Shown one piece after another: positions 51,862 to 63,396 of a stretch of 64,000 nucleotides of DNA. The first letter of the stretch is position 1, and every line of letters begins with the position of its first letter. The notes beneath the pieces were generated by a model. That model was given only the letters and a program-made list of their open reading frames with translations. It ran no database searches and was not told the DNA's origin. The translations under genes and the position numbers were made by a program. The stretch covers positions 187,203 to 251,202 of the forward strand of contig DEOB01000011.1 in NCBI GenBank assembly GCA_002359895.1, read 5' to 3'. Source of the stretch: Stenotrophomonas sp. UBA2629 (lineage in GTDB: Bacteria > Pseudomonadota > Gammaproteobacteria > Xanthomonadales > Xanthomonadaceae).

Positions 51862-53880
51862 GTGAAGAATCGTCACCTGTTGTTGGCCGCCGCCATTGGC
51901 GTGGCCGTACTCTCGCTGGCTGCCTGTAAAAAGGACGCCGCGCCGGACGCCGCCACACCGGCAACCACCGCCGCCGCACCGGCCGAAAGCGCCGACCAGT
52001 TCATCGCCCGCGTCAATGCCGAGTACAAGGCGATGTACCCGGAAATGACCTCGGCACAGTGGCTGTCGTCCACCTACATCAATGACGATTCCGCACGCGT
52101 GGCCGCCAAGGCCAACGAGCGCTGGCTGACCGTACTCAACGGCTGGATCGAACAGGCCAACAAGTACGATGGCCAGCCGATGAGCGCCGACACCGCGCGC
52201 GCCATCAGCCTGCTCAAGCTGATGACCTCCATGCCCGCCCCGCGCGACCCGCAGAAGCTGGCCGAGCTGGCCGGCATCGCCACCAAGCTGGAAGGCGACT
52301 ACGGCGCCGGCACCTATTGCGTGGGCGAAGGCGACAAGCAGAACTGCCGCCAGCTGGGCGACCTGGAACAGGTGCTGGCGCGTTCGCGCGATTACGACAA
52401 GCAGCTCGACGCCTGGCAGGGTTGGCATTCCACCGCCGTGCCGTCGCGCGCCAACTACCAGCGCTTCGTTGAGCTGGTCAACGAAGGCGCACGCGAGCTG
52501 GGCTACAGCGACGCCGGCCAGATGTGGCGCAGCGGCTATGACATGCCGGCCGATCAGGTAGGCCCGGAAACCGACCGCCTGTGGGAGCAGGTCAAGCCGC
52601 TGTACGAACAGCTGCATTGCTACACCCGCGCCAAGCTCGACAAGGAATACGGCAAGGACAAGGCCGAAGTGGCCGGCGGCATGATCGCCGCGCACCTCAC
52701 CGGCAACATGTGGCAGCAGGATTGGAGCAACCTGTGGGACATGACCGCGCCGTATCCCAACGCGGGCAGCCTGGACATCACCGCCGCGCTGGAAAAACAG
52801 CATCAGGCCAACCTGAGCACCTCGCTGCGCAAGCTCGACGGCAATGCCGACGTGGCCGCACGTTTCAAGGCACAGCGTGAGGCCGAACTGACCACCGCCA
52901 AGCAGATGACCGAACGCGCACAGGATTTCTACGTCTCGCTGGGCATGCCCAAGCTGCCGGAGAGCTACTGGCAGAACACGCAGTTCATCAAGCCACTGGA
53001 CCGCAACGTGGTCTGCCACGCCAGCGCGTGGGACATGAACATGGGCGGCGACGGCAAGGATGTCGGCGCGGATGTGCGCACCAAGATGTGCATCACCCCG
53101 AACGAAGAAAACTTCACCACCATCTACCACGAGCTGGGCCACATCTATTACGACCTGGCCTACAACCCGCTGCCGCCGTTGTTCCAGGGCGGTGCCAACG
53201 ACGGCTTCCACGAAGCCATCGGCGACACCATCGTGCTGGCGATGACGCCCAAGTACCTCAACTCGGTCGGCCTGGTTGGCGCACAGCAGGAAAGCCGCGA
53301 AGCCACCATCAATGCACAGATGCGCATGGCGATGAGCGGCGTGTCGTTCCTGCCGTTCGGCCTGATGATCGACCGCTGGCGCTGGGGCGTGTTTGACGGC
53401 TCGATCAAGCCGGACCAGTACAACCAGAAGTGGTGGGAACTGAAGGCGCAGTACCAAGGCGTGGCCCCGGCCGGCGCACGCGGCGAAGAGTTCTTCGACG
53501 CCGGCGCCAAGTACCACGTACCGGGCAACACCCCGTACCTGCGTTACTTCCTGGCCCGCATTCTGCAGTACCAGTTCTACAAGGGCCTGTGCGATGCGTC
53601 CGGCTATACCGGCCCGCTCAACGAGTGCAGCTTCTACGGCAACAAGGAAGCCGGCCAGAAGTTCTGGACCATGCTGAGCAAGGGCGCCAGCCAACCGTGG
53701 CAGGCCACGCTGAAGGAACTGACCGGCGGAGAGAAACTCGACGCCGCCCCGATGCTGGAATACTTCGCCCCGCTGCAGGAATGGTTGAAGCAGCAGAACG
53801 AAGGCCAGATGTGCGGCTGGACCGCGCAGGCACCGGCAGCTGTACCCGCTCCGGCTCCGGCACAGCCATCGGCACAGTAA
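51862..53880 (+). CDS. M2 family (ACE-like) peptidyl-dipeptidase lipoprotein
   Basis: A 672-residue zinc dipeptidyl carboxypeptidase related to angiotensin-converting enzyme. HELGH at 423-427 and the third ligand E451 in GFHEAIGD form the gluzincin site. It starts at GTG 51862; the N-terminus is a lipoprotein signal with Cys22 (LSLAACKK) and a Pro/Ala tail ends it. It removes dipeptides in the periplasm. Xanthomonas ACE homologues are known. Single gene with a terminator. Confidence 0.94.
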   Translation: MKNRHLLLAAAIGVAVLSLAACKKDAAPDAATPATTAAAPAESADQFIARVNAEYKAMYPEMTSAQWLSSTYINDDSARVAAKANERWLTVLNGWIEQANKYDGQPMSADTARAISLLKLMTSMPAPRDPQKLAELAGIATKLEGDYGAGTYCVGEGDKQNCRQLGDLEQVLARSRDYDKQLDAWQGWHSTAVPSRANYQRFVELVNEGARELGYSDAGQMWRSGYDMPADQVGPETDRLWEQVKPLYEQLHCYTRAKLDKEYGKDKAEVAGGMIAAHLTGNMWQQDWSNLWDMTAPYPNAGSLDITAALEKQHQANLSTSLRKLDGNADVAARFKAQREAELTTAKQMTERAQDFYVSLGMPKLPESYWQNTQFIKPLDRNVVCHASAWDMNMGGDGKDVGADVRTKMCITPNEENFTTIYHELGHIYYDLAYNPLPPLFQGGANDGFHEAIGDTIVLAMTPKYLNSVGLVGAQQESREATINAQMRMAMSGVSFLPFGLMIDRWRWGVFDGSIKPDQYNQKWWELKAQYQGVAPAGARGEEFFDAGAKYHVPGNTPYLRYFLARILQYQFYKGLCDASGYTGPLNECSFYGNKEAGQKFWTMLSKGASQPWQATLKELTGGEKLDAAPMLEYFAPLQEWLKQQNEGQMCGWTAQAPAAVPAPAPAQPSAQ

Positions 53881-53900
53881 ATCTCGTGCGGCAGTTGTAA

Positions 53901-53930
53901 ACGAAGGGCGCCTTTATTGGCGCCCTTCGT
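53901..53930 (+). terminator. Terminator of the M2 peptidase gene
   Basis: ACGAAGGGCGCC-TTTATT-GGCGCCCTTCGT, a perfect 12-bp stem. Confidence 0.85.
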
Positions 53931-54183
53931 CTTCACGTTGAACTGCGGCCACCAAGGGCGCTGAGCAGGGAAAACCAGGAAATGCCGGTGATGAGCTGAT
54001 GAAACTTTCACCGACTCTTCAGTCAAGCCCTCCTCCGGGTCGCTGCAAGCCGGGGATGCGGCAAGGCTGGATACCGCTGATGACCGCAACGAACAGAAGT
54101 CCAGTCGTCCCCGCCCTGCATTGACAGCCCGAGTCGGCATGATCATCTTGCCGTTCGTCTCTGAGACCCGGACATACACTGCT
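53931..54183. other. Intergenic stretch without recognised feature
   Basis: Beyond the terminator no gene, repeat or clear promoter is seen before the next start. An open frame begins at TTG 54121 and ATG 54139 but these residues do not look coding. Confidence 0.5.
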
Positions 54184-54783
54184 GTGCGCATCCCATTCTT
54201 TCTGTTGCTCCTGGCGCAGTCCGCCTCATCACTGGCCGCGCCAAACGCCGAGCCCATTCGCGTCAGCTATACCGAACAGGACCGCACCTACGGTTTTGCA
54301 TTCACACCGCCTGCCGGCAAAGACTGGAAGGCAGAGAAATGGGGCAGCGGCAACGCCAGTGTCGACTGGAACGCAGGCTCGACGGACAACAGCAAAAAGA
54401 TCGAGGCTTACATGACCCGGCCCGATGTTCCCATCACTCCACTCTCCGGCTACATCGAAAACATCAAACGCAAGCTTGAGCAGAGCCACTCAAGCAGCCC
54501 GCTTGTCACTCTCGACAGCCTGCAGGTGAGCGGATATCCAGCGGACAAGCGCTGTGTCCGGATCCACCTGCGGCTGCAATTGCGGGAACCAGCCGCCGAT
54601 GGACAGCGACAGTGGGCCGAGCAGTACACCTTGTCCTGCGGCTCGTTGCACTACGGGGATGTAGGCTACGAACTGCGCTATTTCCACCGCTACGTGGATG
54701 CCAATCGCGATCTCCAGCTGGAGGCCAAGGCCAACCAGGTACTGGCCAGCATGGTGATCGAGGAACCCTCACCGACGAGGTGA
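54184..54783 (+). CDS. Hypothetical secreted protein
   Basis: A 199-residue protein. GTG 54184 is chosen because it begins a clean signal peptide (MRIPFFLLLLAQSASSLAAP); starts at 54139 or 54121 would bury it. The mature part is beta-rich and polar with two Cys (KRCVRIHL and LSCGSLHYG) that may pair. I recognise no family. It stands alone on the plus strand. Confidence 0.65.
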   Translation: MRIPFFLLLLAQSASSLAAPNAEPIRVSYTEQDRTYGFAFTPPAGKDWKAEKWGSGNASVDWNAGSTDNSKKIEAYMTRPDVPITPLSGYIENIKRKLEQSHSSSPLVTLDSLQVSGYPADKRCVRIHLRLQLREPAADGQRQWAEQYTLSCGSLHYGDVGYELRYFHRYVDANRDLQLEAKANQVLASMVIEEPSPTR

Positions 54784-54914
54784 TTGCAGGCCGGAAGTGC
54801 GCAGGGTCGAGATAGTGCCAAACGCGAAAACAGGGGGAAAAACGAGCACAGCCTGACTTCAGCCCGCGCTGCCTCCCGCATCCCGCAAGTCAAACCTCAG
54901 GACTCTGGACAAGC

Positions 54915-55277
54915 ATGATCACGTACCGTGTCAAGTTCGACTTTGTCGTTCACTTCACCAACAGCGGCAGTTTGTCCGCGCAGGACTTCCGTTTGGATAT
55001 CCCCGGAAGTGACATTTCCGACCATGAGCTTGCGGCCTACCTGATTCAGGACATGCGCCTTCTCATGGCTGGCCAGGTGGACATTTCCAATAAGCAGATC
55101 ATTCAAGAAGCCCACAAGCGGGCAGCCATTTCAACTGAGGCGCTTCCGCAGGCCACGATTGAACTGACCGGCGGGTCGCTGTCCGCCTCGGAGCTCGTTT
55201 CGCTTGCCCACAACAATCCGATACGTGTAATCGCTGAGAACGGAGAGAGCTACCAAGTGTCGCGGCTGGTGGCCTGA
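54915..55277 (+). CDS. Hypothetical cytoplasmic protein
   Basis: A 120-residue protein without signal peptide or membrane helix. MITYRVKFDFVVHFTNSGSLSAQDFRLDIPG looks like a beta hairpin, followed by helices (HELAAYLIQDMRLLMAG). I recall similar small proteins of unknown role but cannot name the family. Base composition is less GC-rich than the neighbours. ATG 54915 is the only start. Confidence 0.6.
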   Translation: MITYRVKFDFVVHFTNSGSLSAQDFRLDIPGSDISDHELAAYLIQDMRLLMAGQVDISNKQIIQEAHKRAAISTEALPQATIELTGGSLSASELVSLAHNNPIRVIAENGESYQVSRLVA

Positions 55278-55352
55278 TACCGTTCATGGGCAACCTTCAC
55301 AGCGCTGGCAGTCCGCAGCCCTCGCATCAAACACCAGGTGCCACTAACGAAC

Positions 55353-55895
55353 ATGCACGTCATTTTTCTCCACGGAAGCCCCGCTTCTGGAAAGCACACA
55401 GTCGGCGTCAAGCTCAGCGAGCTGATCCAAATACCTCTGTTTCACAATCACCTGGCCGTTGACACCGCCAAGAGCCTTTTCGCTTTCGGCACGCCGGCTT
55501 TCAAGCGGATGCGAGCAACCATCTGGCGCTCTGCCTTCACAGAGGCCGCAAAGGCAGATCAAAGTTTCATCTTCACCTTCAATCCGGAATCCACGGTTGA
55601 TCCGGCGCTGATCTGCGAGCTTCACTCAACCGTTGAGTCTGCAGGCGGAAGGGTTCACTACATCCACCTTGTCTGTTCGCGCGAATCAATGCTCGACCGC
55701 ATGGATAACGCCAGCCGCGCCAGGTTTGGCAAGCTCACGGATCCAGGGCTGTTCCAAGCCATCGAGTCCCAAGGCGGATTTGATTTCCCCAGCCTGCCAG
55801 AGGCATTGCTTGTGGTGGACACGGATTCACACGATCCAGACGCTGCCGCAGCTCTCATTGCCAAAGCGGTTGGGGCTGCGCGAAGTGACGCTTAG
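55353..55895 (+). CDS. P-loop kinase-like protein
   Basis: A 180-residue P-loop NTPase. MHVIFLHGSPASGKHTVGVKL has Walker A GSPASGKHT, and the fold and length resemble shikimate/gluconate kinases (AAA_33 type), though shikimate-binding residues are not evident. ATG 55353 is preferred over GTG 55338 because the P-loop strand should start at once. Lower GC than its surroundings. Substrate unknown. Confidence 0.75.
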   Translation: MHVIFLHGSPASGKHTVGVKLSELIQIPLFHNHLAVDTAKSLFAFGTPAFKRMRATIWRSAFTEAAKADQSFIFTFNPESTVDPALICELHSTVESAGGRVHYIHLVCSRESMLDRMDNASRARFGKLTDPGLFQAIESQGGFDFPSLPEALLVVDTDSHDPDAAAALIAKAVGAARSDA

Positions 55896-55961
55896 CGGTT
55901 GATTCCGGCCGAAAGCACTCCCAAGATCGAGCCCATTCAAACTCTCATACACCTCAGCCAC

Positions 55962-56327
55962 ATGAACATCGAGACCGGCCACTGGCGCACCAGGGCTTTT
56001 GCCTTGCTCACCGCACTCCTGATCCTTTGCATTGTAGCCAACCCGCTGCTTGCGACGTTCGTCCCGGTGTTGGATGCATTGGGGCTGGAGGTACTGATCT
56101 ACCTTGTCTCCGCTCAACTCAGCGTTGTAGTCGGCACCATGGTCCTCCCTCTTGCCCGCCAGCTGCATCAGCGCTGGGGGAAGCGCCTCATCCGGCAGCT
56201 TTCACATGTCGCCTTCAGCAGCTGCGGCGGCTATTTGAGGCAACTTGTTTTACACGTGAAGGTGGGCGGCACGATGCCCTTCAAAGTTCCACGGAACAGC
56301 CGTTTCAAGGCGATATCGCCAACCTGA
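55962..56327 (+). CDS. Hypothetical small membrane protein
   Basis: A 121-residue protein with two hydrophobic segments (about 12-35, FALLTALLILCIVANPLLATF, and 42-62) and a basic C-terminal part. ATG 55962 is chosen over TTG 55899. No family is recognised, and the C-terminal third looks atypical, so the gene could be shorter or degenerate. Confidence 0.45.
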   Translation: MNIETGHWRTRAFALLTALLILCIVANPLLATFVPVLDALGLEVLIYLVSAQLSVVVGTMVLPLARQLHQRWGKRLIRQLSHVAFSSCGGYLRQLVLHVKVGGTMPFKVPRNSRFKAISPT

Positions 56328-56365
56328 CGGAGCTGATCCCTGCAAAGACAACTGGAGTACATCGC

Positions 56366-56773
56366 ATGAATAAGATCATCGCTGTTGCTCGCTGGTTGTA
56401 TGCCCTGTTCTATGCCTATATCGGCGCGTCCTGGTTCTCGTACACGTTCTTCGGCACGGCCTGGCCGGATCACAAGGAAGCGCCCGCCGCCAAGGCACTC
56501 ACCACCGCATTGACCGACAGCGGCATCGTGGATCCGCTCATCGCGGCGTCGTGCCTAGTAGGTGGAGCGTTGTTGTTCTTCCGGCGAACCGCCCCTTTGG
56601 GCATCGTGATTCTGGCACCGCTGGTTACCGGCATTTTTGTCTTCCACCTTCTGCTCAACCATGACTGGCCGTGGGGCACATTCCACTTCTGCTATCTGGC
56701 TGTGTTGGCTTGGCTGCACCGATCTGCGTTTCGCCCCCTTTGGAACTACACAGGCAATACGAGCGAGTGCTGA
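56366..56773 (+). CDS. Hypothetical membrane protein (DoxX-like size)
   Basis: A 135-residue protein with four hydrophobic segments (IIAVARWLYALFYAYIGASWF; LIAASCLVGGALLFF; IVILAPLVTGIFVFHLLL; FCYLAVLAWLH). Helix number and the N-terminal RWLYALFYAYIGASWF pattern recall DoxX/SURF4-like proteins. ATG 56366 has GGAG upstream; the open frame from 56027 overlaps the previous gene in another frame and is rejected. Confidence 0.7.
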   Translation: MNKIIAVARWLYALFYAYIGASWFSYTFFGTAWPDHKEAPAAKALTTALTDSGIVDPLIAASCLVGGALLFFRRTAPLGIVILAPLVTGIFVFHLLLNHDWPWGTFHFCYLAVLAWLHRSAFRPLWNYTGNTSEC

Positions 56774-56837
56774 CACGTGTCGCTCCCCGCCAACCGCGCA
56801 CTTTCCGCAAGGTTGGCCGTACCATCATCGGAAACAA

Positions 56838-56861
56838 CAAGGGCGCCCTTCGGCGCCCTTG
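56838..56861. terminator. Terminator between convergent genes
   Basis: CAAGGGCGCC-CTTC-GGCGCCCTTG, a perfect 10-bp stem and tetraloop, followed by TTGTTGTTT on the minus strand. Confidence 0.8.
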
Positions 56862-56884
56862 GCTGTCAAACCAACACCAACCAC

Positions 56885-57301
56885 TCAATGCGTCGCGGCG
56901 GCGCTCTTGGCACCGCCACTCAGCTCGGTGGCCAGGTTGCGCTTGTAGGTATCGAAGTCGATGCCCTGCTCTGCTGCTTCTGCGTGCGCGGCGTCTTTGA
57001 GCGCGTCCGAATACATCAGGCGCACGGGGGTGTTGTTGCGCTCGTGCAGTTCGGCGGCGCGCATGATCAGTGCGAGCACACGGGCGGCGCTGGTGGTTTC
57101 GCCGGCGATCTTGCCATCCATGCCCAGCACCCATTCGCCTTCACGGCGGACGATGCCCGCCAGCAGGGTGCGGTCCTGGTCGCGCAGTTCCGCATGCGGC
57201 TCTACTTTGGCCTTGGGTGCGGGATTGGCCTCGGCCTGGTTGCGCTCGCGCTCGGCCAGCTTCTTCTTCGCCTCGCGGCGGCCTTTGGATTGGATCGACA
57301 T
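56885..57301 (-). CDS. Conserved hypothetical protein with basic coiled N-terminus
   Basis: A 138-residue cytoplasmic protein. MSIQSKGRREAKKKLAERERNQ is a charged helix; a compact domain follows (LRDQDRTLLAGIVRREGEWVLGMDGKIAGETTSAARVLALIMRAAELHERN, about 40-90). I recognise no named domain. The ATG at 57301 is preceded by no better start. It lies 78 bases after the MFS gene on the same strand. Confidence 0.7.
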   Translation of the reverse strand: MSIQSKGRREAKKKLAERERNQAEANPAPKAKVEPHAELRDQDRTLLAGIVRREGEWVLGMDGKIAGETTSAARVLALIMRAAELHERNNTPVRLMYSDALKDAAHAEAAEQGIDFDTYKRNLATELSGGAKSAAATH

Positions 57302-57379
57302 CGTTGGGGGCTCTCTACCGTCGCCGCTGATGGCGGCCTGCGTATTGTCACTTATCGGAGTGATGGGGCGGTGTTGAAG

Positions 57380-58600
57380 TCAGGATTGCGCCGCCGCGCG
57401 TTGGGCGCGCTGGCTGTTGCGCTCCCATTTCCATGCCAGCCCGCTGGCAACGGCAAACAGGCCTGCGCCAATGGCCAGCCACAAACCACTGCGGCTGAGC
57501 AGCGGCGACAACACGCCGGCAATGATGGAATTGGTCAGCAAGGTGCTGAACGCCTGCATCGAAGAAGCAGTGCCGCGCTGACGCGGGTACATGTCCAGGA
57601 TGTCCAAGGTCAGGATCGGGAAAATCAACGCCACGCCGAACGAGGTCAGCGGCAGCGACAACACCGCCCACGGCACGCTCATCTGCGGTGCCAAGGCGTT
57701 GTAGCCGATGTTGTACAGGGTGGCCACGGCAATGCAGGCATAGCCGATGCGCACCGCACGGGCGCCGTCGATGCGCCCGGCCGCGCGGCCCGAGGCATAT
57801 GCACCCAGCGCCATGCCGCCGATGGTGGGAATGAACAGCCACGCAAACTGGCGTTCGTTCATATGCAGCAGGTCAAGGATGAACGCCGGTGCCGAGGCGA
57901 TGTACAGGAACAATCCACCAAAGCCGAACGAGCCGGCTGCCGCCAGCCGCAGGAAGCGCGGATTGCGCGCGATGCTGAGGTAGTCCTGCAACAGCCGCGC
58001 CGGGTGCAGCGACAGACGCGCGTGCACCGGATGGGTTTCCGGCAACCACTTGAGCGTGACCAGCAGCAGGCCGGCCGAGATCGCCACCAGGAACCAGAAA
58101 ATACCCTGCCAGTTGCTCCAGCCCAGCAGCCAGCCGCCGATGATCGGGGCAATGGCCGGGGCGATGGAGAAGATCATCGACACCTGGCTCATCAGACGCT
58201 GCGCGTCATCTCCGTCGTACAGGTCGCGGATGACCGCCCGGCCAATGATGTAGCCCACGCCCGCCGACAAACCCTGCAGCGCGCGGAACAGCAGCAGCGT
58301 GGTCATGTCGGTGGCCAGCGCGCAGCCCACCGAGGCGGCGATGAACACCGCCAGCCCGCCAAGAATCACCCGCTTGCGGCCCAGCGCGTCAGACAGCGCA
58401 CCGTGCAACAGACTCATCAGCGCATAGGCCAGCAGATAGACGCTGATCACCTGCTGCATGGCCAGCTTGTCAGCGCCCATGTCCGCGCCGATATGCGGAA
58501 ACGCCGGGAAGACGGCGTCAATGGCGAACGGGCCGAACATCGACAAGCCACCGACCAGAAGGGCGATGCGGCGCACCGAAACCTGTTTGCTAGCTTTCAT
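57380..58600 (-). CDS. Bcr/CflA family MFS drug exporter
   Basis: A 406-residue transporter with 12 helices. The DHA1 motifs are present: LGGLSMFGPFAIDAVFPAFPHIG (motif D1-like), GALSDALGRKRVIL (motif A), RALQGLSAGVGYIIGRAVIRDLYDG (Bcr/CflA signature) and a motif C stretch IAPAIAPIIGGWLLGW. ATG 58600 has AGGAA upstream; the open frame to 58891 is rejected. It probably exports hydrophilic drugs or a metabolite. Confidence 0.92.
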   Translation of the reverse strand: MKASKQVSVRRIALLVGGLSMFGPFAIDAVFPAFPHIGADMGADKLAMQQVISVYLLAYALMSLLHGALSDALGRKRVILGGLAVFIAASVGCALATDMTTLLLFRALQGLSAGVGYIIGRAVIRDLYDGDDAQRLMSQVSMIFSIAPAIAPIIGGWLLGWSNWQGIFWFLVAISAGLLLVTLKWLPETHPVHARLSLHPARLLQDYLSIARNPRFLRLAAAGSFGFGGLFLYIASAPAFILDLLHMNERQFAWLFIPTIGGMALGAYASGRAAGRIDGARAVRIGYACIAVATLYNIGYNALAPQMSVPWAVLSLPLTSFGVALIFPILTLDILDMYPRQRGTASSMQAFSTLLTNSIIAGVLSPLLSRSGLWLAIGAGLFAVASGLAWKWERNSQRAQRAAAQS

Positions 58601-58827
58601 GAGTTCCTGTGAAACAAGGTGCAGCCGCATCAGGGCCGATGCGGCGCAACCGTAAAGATGAACAGAGCCGACACCTGCCGCGACAGGCGCCATGATGCGC
58701 CAATTTGTCCGGACATTCACCCGTACCGATCGGTGAGTCCGCCGCCCAGGTTGCCGGTAGGCGACGCGCAATGCCGGCACCGGGTCACAGATGGTAAGCC
58801 AAGCCGCTGCGCCGGTCTGCCCCGGGC

Positions 58828-58833
58828 TATAAT
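58828..58833 (+). promoter_or_regulatory. -10 element of the gcvP leader promoter
   Basis: A consensus TATAAT about 20 bases before the first riboswitch aptamer, in CTATAATCGCG, the same 11-mer as before tesB. No clear -35 is visible. Confidence 0.6.
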
Positions 58834-58853
58834 CGCGCCGCTGCACGCAACAC

Positions 58854-59026
58854 GGTGGGAGAAGCGGTTGACCCCGCTGCCGAAGGCGCAAACGCCCGTG
58901 AATCGCTCAGGCCCGATACCACCCGTAACAAAACTCTGGAGAGACCGGTTCATTCCGGCGCCGAAGGTGCACGAAGCGCACGATCCTCGTCGCGTTGCTT
59001 CCAAACTCTCAGGCAAAAGGACAGAG
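58854..59026 (+). ncRNA. Tandem glycine riboswitch
   Basis: Two aptamers in series. Aptamer 1 is about 58854-58923, closed by GGTGG/CCACC and holding GCCGAAGGCGCAA and AATCGCTCAGGC. Aptamer 2 is about 58934-59026, closed by CTCTG/CAGAG and holding GCCGAAGGTGCACGAAGC, AAACTCTCAGGC and AAAAGGACAGAG, the classic glycine-riboswitch core. It lies directly before gcvP, so glycine should switch the cleavage system on. The 120 bases to the ATG contain GC-rich hairpins that could be the expression platform. Confidence 0.95.
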
Positions 59027-59145
59027 GGGCGCGAGGTAAGCCACCGGCTTGCCGGCTGAGGTGTCGCGCGCGCGGCACCCGGACGGCAGCGAGGGCTCAC
59101 CTGGCTCACCGCCCCCGCCCCGCACGCCTTCTCCGGACGTCAGCC

Positions 59146-62010
<2,865 letters not shown>

Positions 62011-62044
62011 TTGGGCCTGCGCATCTACTGAGTACTGATGCATG

Positions 62045-62077
62045 AAAGCCAGCCGGTGCGAACCGGCTGGCTTTTTT
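62045..62077 (+). terminator. gcvP terminator
   Basis: AAAGCCAGCCGGT-GCGA-ACCGGCTGGCTTT, a perfect 13-bp stem followed by more T (six in a row). Confidence 0.92.
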
Positions 62078-62148
62078 GTAGGTGTTTGCACAGGTCGTTG
62101 CGCGCTTGGCTGGTTTGAGCGGCGACGATGGGGCCGCAGCACAAGCTG

Positions 62149-62321
62149 CCCTCACCCTAACCCCTCTCCCGCAGGCGGGAGAGGGGCTTTTTCACTGCAA
62201 GTTGAAGCAGCACTGGCAACTGCAGCTTTAAAGCAACACTGGCAAATGCAGCGATGCAGCCCCTAAAGACTGCAGTTTTAAAGCCCCTCTCCCGCCTGCG
62301 GGAGAGGGGTTGGGGTGAGGG
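62149..62321. repeat. Composite inverted-repeat element
   Basis: Two 42-base arms, 62149-62190 and 62280-62321, are reverse complements with one mismatch. Each holds CCCTCACCCNAACCCC and the hairpin CTCTCCCGCAGGCGGGAGAG. The same unit occurs singly at 15447-15486. The 89-base centre contains an imperfect direct repeat of AGCARCACTGGCAAMTGCAGC (about 62205 and 62231). There is no open frame of note. It resembles a BIME/REP pair rather than an insertion sequence. Confidence 0.8.
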
Positions 62322-62394
62322 CAACGCTTCTCCGCTTTTCACCTCACCGCAAACCCACACAGCTCCCCACACATCCACAAAAAAACCCGCCAGC

Positions 62395-62417
62395 AATGCT
62401 GGCGGGTCGGTGTGGCT
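62395..62417 (-). terminator. Terminator of the nitroreductase gene
   Basis: ACCCGCCAGC-AAT-GCTGGCGGGT, a perfect 10-bp stem with seven T on the minus strand. Confidence 0.88.
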
Positions 62418-62470
62418 TGCGTCGGCGCGCGGGGGAGAGAACCGCGCCGTTGCCGATCAGACAGACTCGA

Positions 62471-63070
62471 TCAGCCAAACACCTTGAAACGTGCTTCGTC
62501 TTCCACGTAAGCCTTTTCGCCGAAACCGGCTTCGTTGGAGCCGAACGGCATCTGCGCACGCAGGGTCCAGCTGGCCGGCACGCCCCAGGCTTCACGGACG
62601 GTTTCGTCCACCAGCGGGTTGTAGTGCTGCAGGCTGGCACCGATGTCGGCGTCGGCCAGTGCGGTCCACACCGCGAACTGCGCCATGCCGTTGGACTGCT
62701 CGGCCCACACCGGGAAATTGTCGGCATACAGCGCAAACTGGTCCTGCAGGCCCTTCACCACGTCGGTGTCGATGAAGAACAACACCGTGCCTGCACCAGC
62801 GGCGAAGCTGTCGATCTTCTTCTCGGTGCTGGCGAAAGCCTCTGCCGGGACAATCTTGCGCAGCTCGTCCTTGGCACGGCCCCAGAACTTCTGGTTCTCG
62901 GTGCCGAACAGGATCACCGCACGCGAGGACTGCGCATTGAACGCCGACGGCGCTTCACGCACGGCCTGCTTGATCAGGTGGGTGGTGTCGTTCTGGCTGA
63001 TCGGCAGGTTCTTGCCGAGGGCGTACTGGGAACGGCGCTTCTTGTACAGGGAGATGGCTTGGCTGCTCAT
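62471..63070 (-). CDS. Nitroreductase family protein
   Basis: A 199-residue FMN-dependent oxidoreductase of the small nitroreductase (HBN1/YdjA-like fatty-acid repression mutant) type. LYKKRRSQYALGKNLPISQND at the start and REAPSAFNAQSSRAVILFGTENQKFW for FMN binding are typical. ATG 63070 is preferred, since AGGA lies seven bases upstream; ATG 63076 is too close to it. It has its own promoter and terminator. Confidence 0.9.
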   Translation of the reverse strand: MSSQAISLYKKRRSQYALGKNLPISQNDTTHLIKQAVREAPSAFNAQSSRAVILFGTENQKFWGRAKDELRKIVPAEAFASTEKKIDSFAAGAGTVLFFIDTDVVKGLQDQFALYADNFPVWAEQSNGMAQFAVWTALADADIGASLQHYNPLVDETVREAWGVPASWTLRAQMPFGSNEAGFGEKAYVEDEARFKVFG

Positions 63071-63128
63071 GATCATTTCCTTTAGGGGAAGTAGACCGGC
63101 AACACCGCCGATCTGTCTGTTGGCGGCC

Positions 63129-63156
63129 ATTCTATTTGCTTGCAAATTTAGAACAA
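63129..63156 (-). promoter_or_regulatory. Promoter of the nitroreductase gene
   Basis: Read on the minus strand, TTGTTC (63156-63151), 16 bases, then TAGAAT (63134-63129). It lies in an AT-rich patch unusual for this genome (63128-63200). ATTTGC-TT-GCAAAT at 63134-63147 is a 6-bp inverted repeat inside the spacer and could be an operator. Confidence 0.55.
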
Positions 63157-63396
63157 TTACTCAAATTCCAATGATTCGTTTCAATTTCAGAACAAATGAA
63201 TAGCCGCCACTGTCTCAATCCAGTGTGATTCCAAGGCCTTCCAAGCTCAGAACCGTTGGCTATCAGGTGCTGATAAGCGGAAACCCCCGCCACGTAAGCA
63301 TTAGCCACGGCACCGCAATGCTGAATTCCCACCGCGCATGCACCGCGGTAACACGCGCTGGCGATACTTTTCCGATTCCTGCAAGACGCTGCATCC

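Noticed and set aside
51847..53694. 615-codon open frame on the minus strand
   Set aside because: Antisense to the M2 peptidase, whose HELGH and HEAIGD motifs fix the coding strand.
58855..59145. N-terminal extension of gcvP
   Set aside because: These bases form the tandem glycine riboswitch and its downstream platform; the family N-terminus begins at ATG 59146.
62149..62321. Insertion sequence or MITE with terminal inverted repeats
   Set aside because: There is no transposase frame and no visible target duplication, and the arms themselves are hairpins shared with single copies elsewhere; a REP-like pair fits better.
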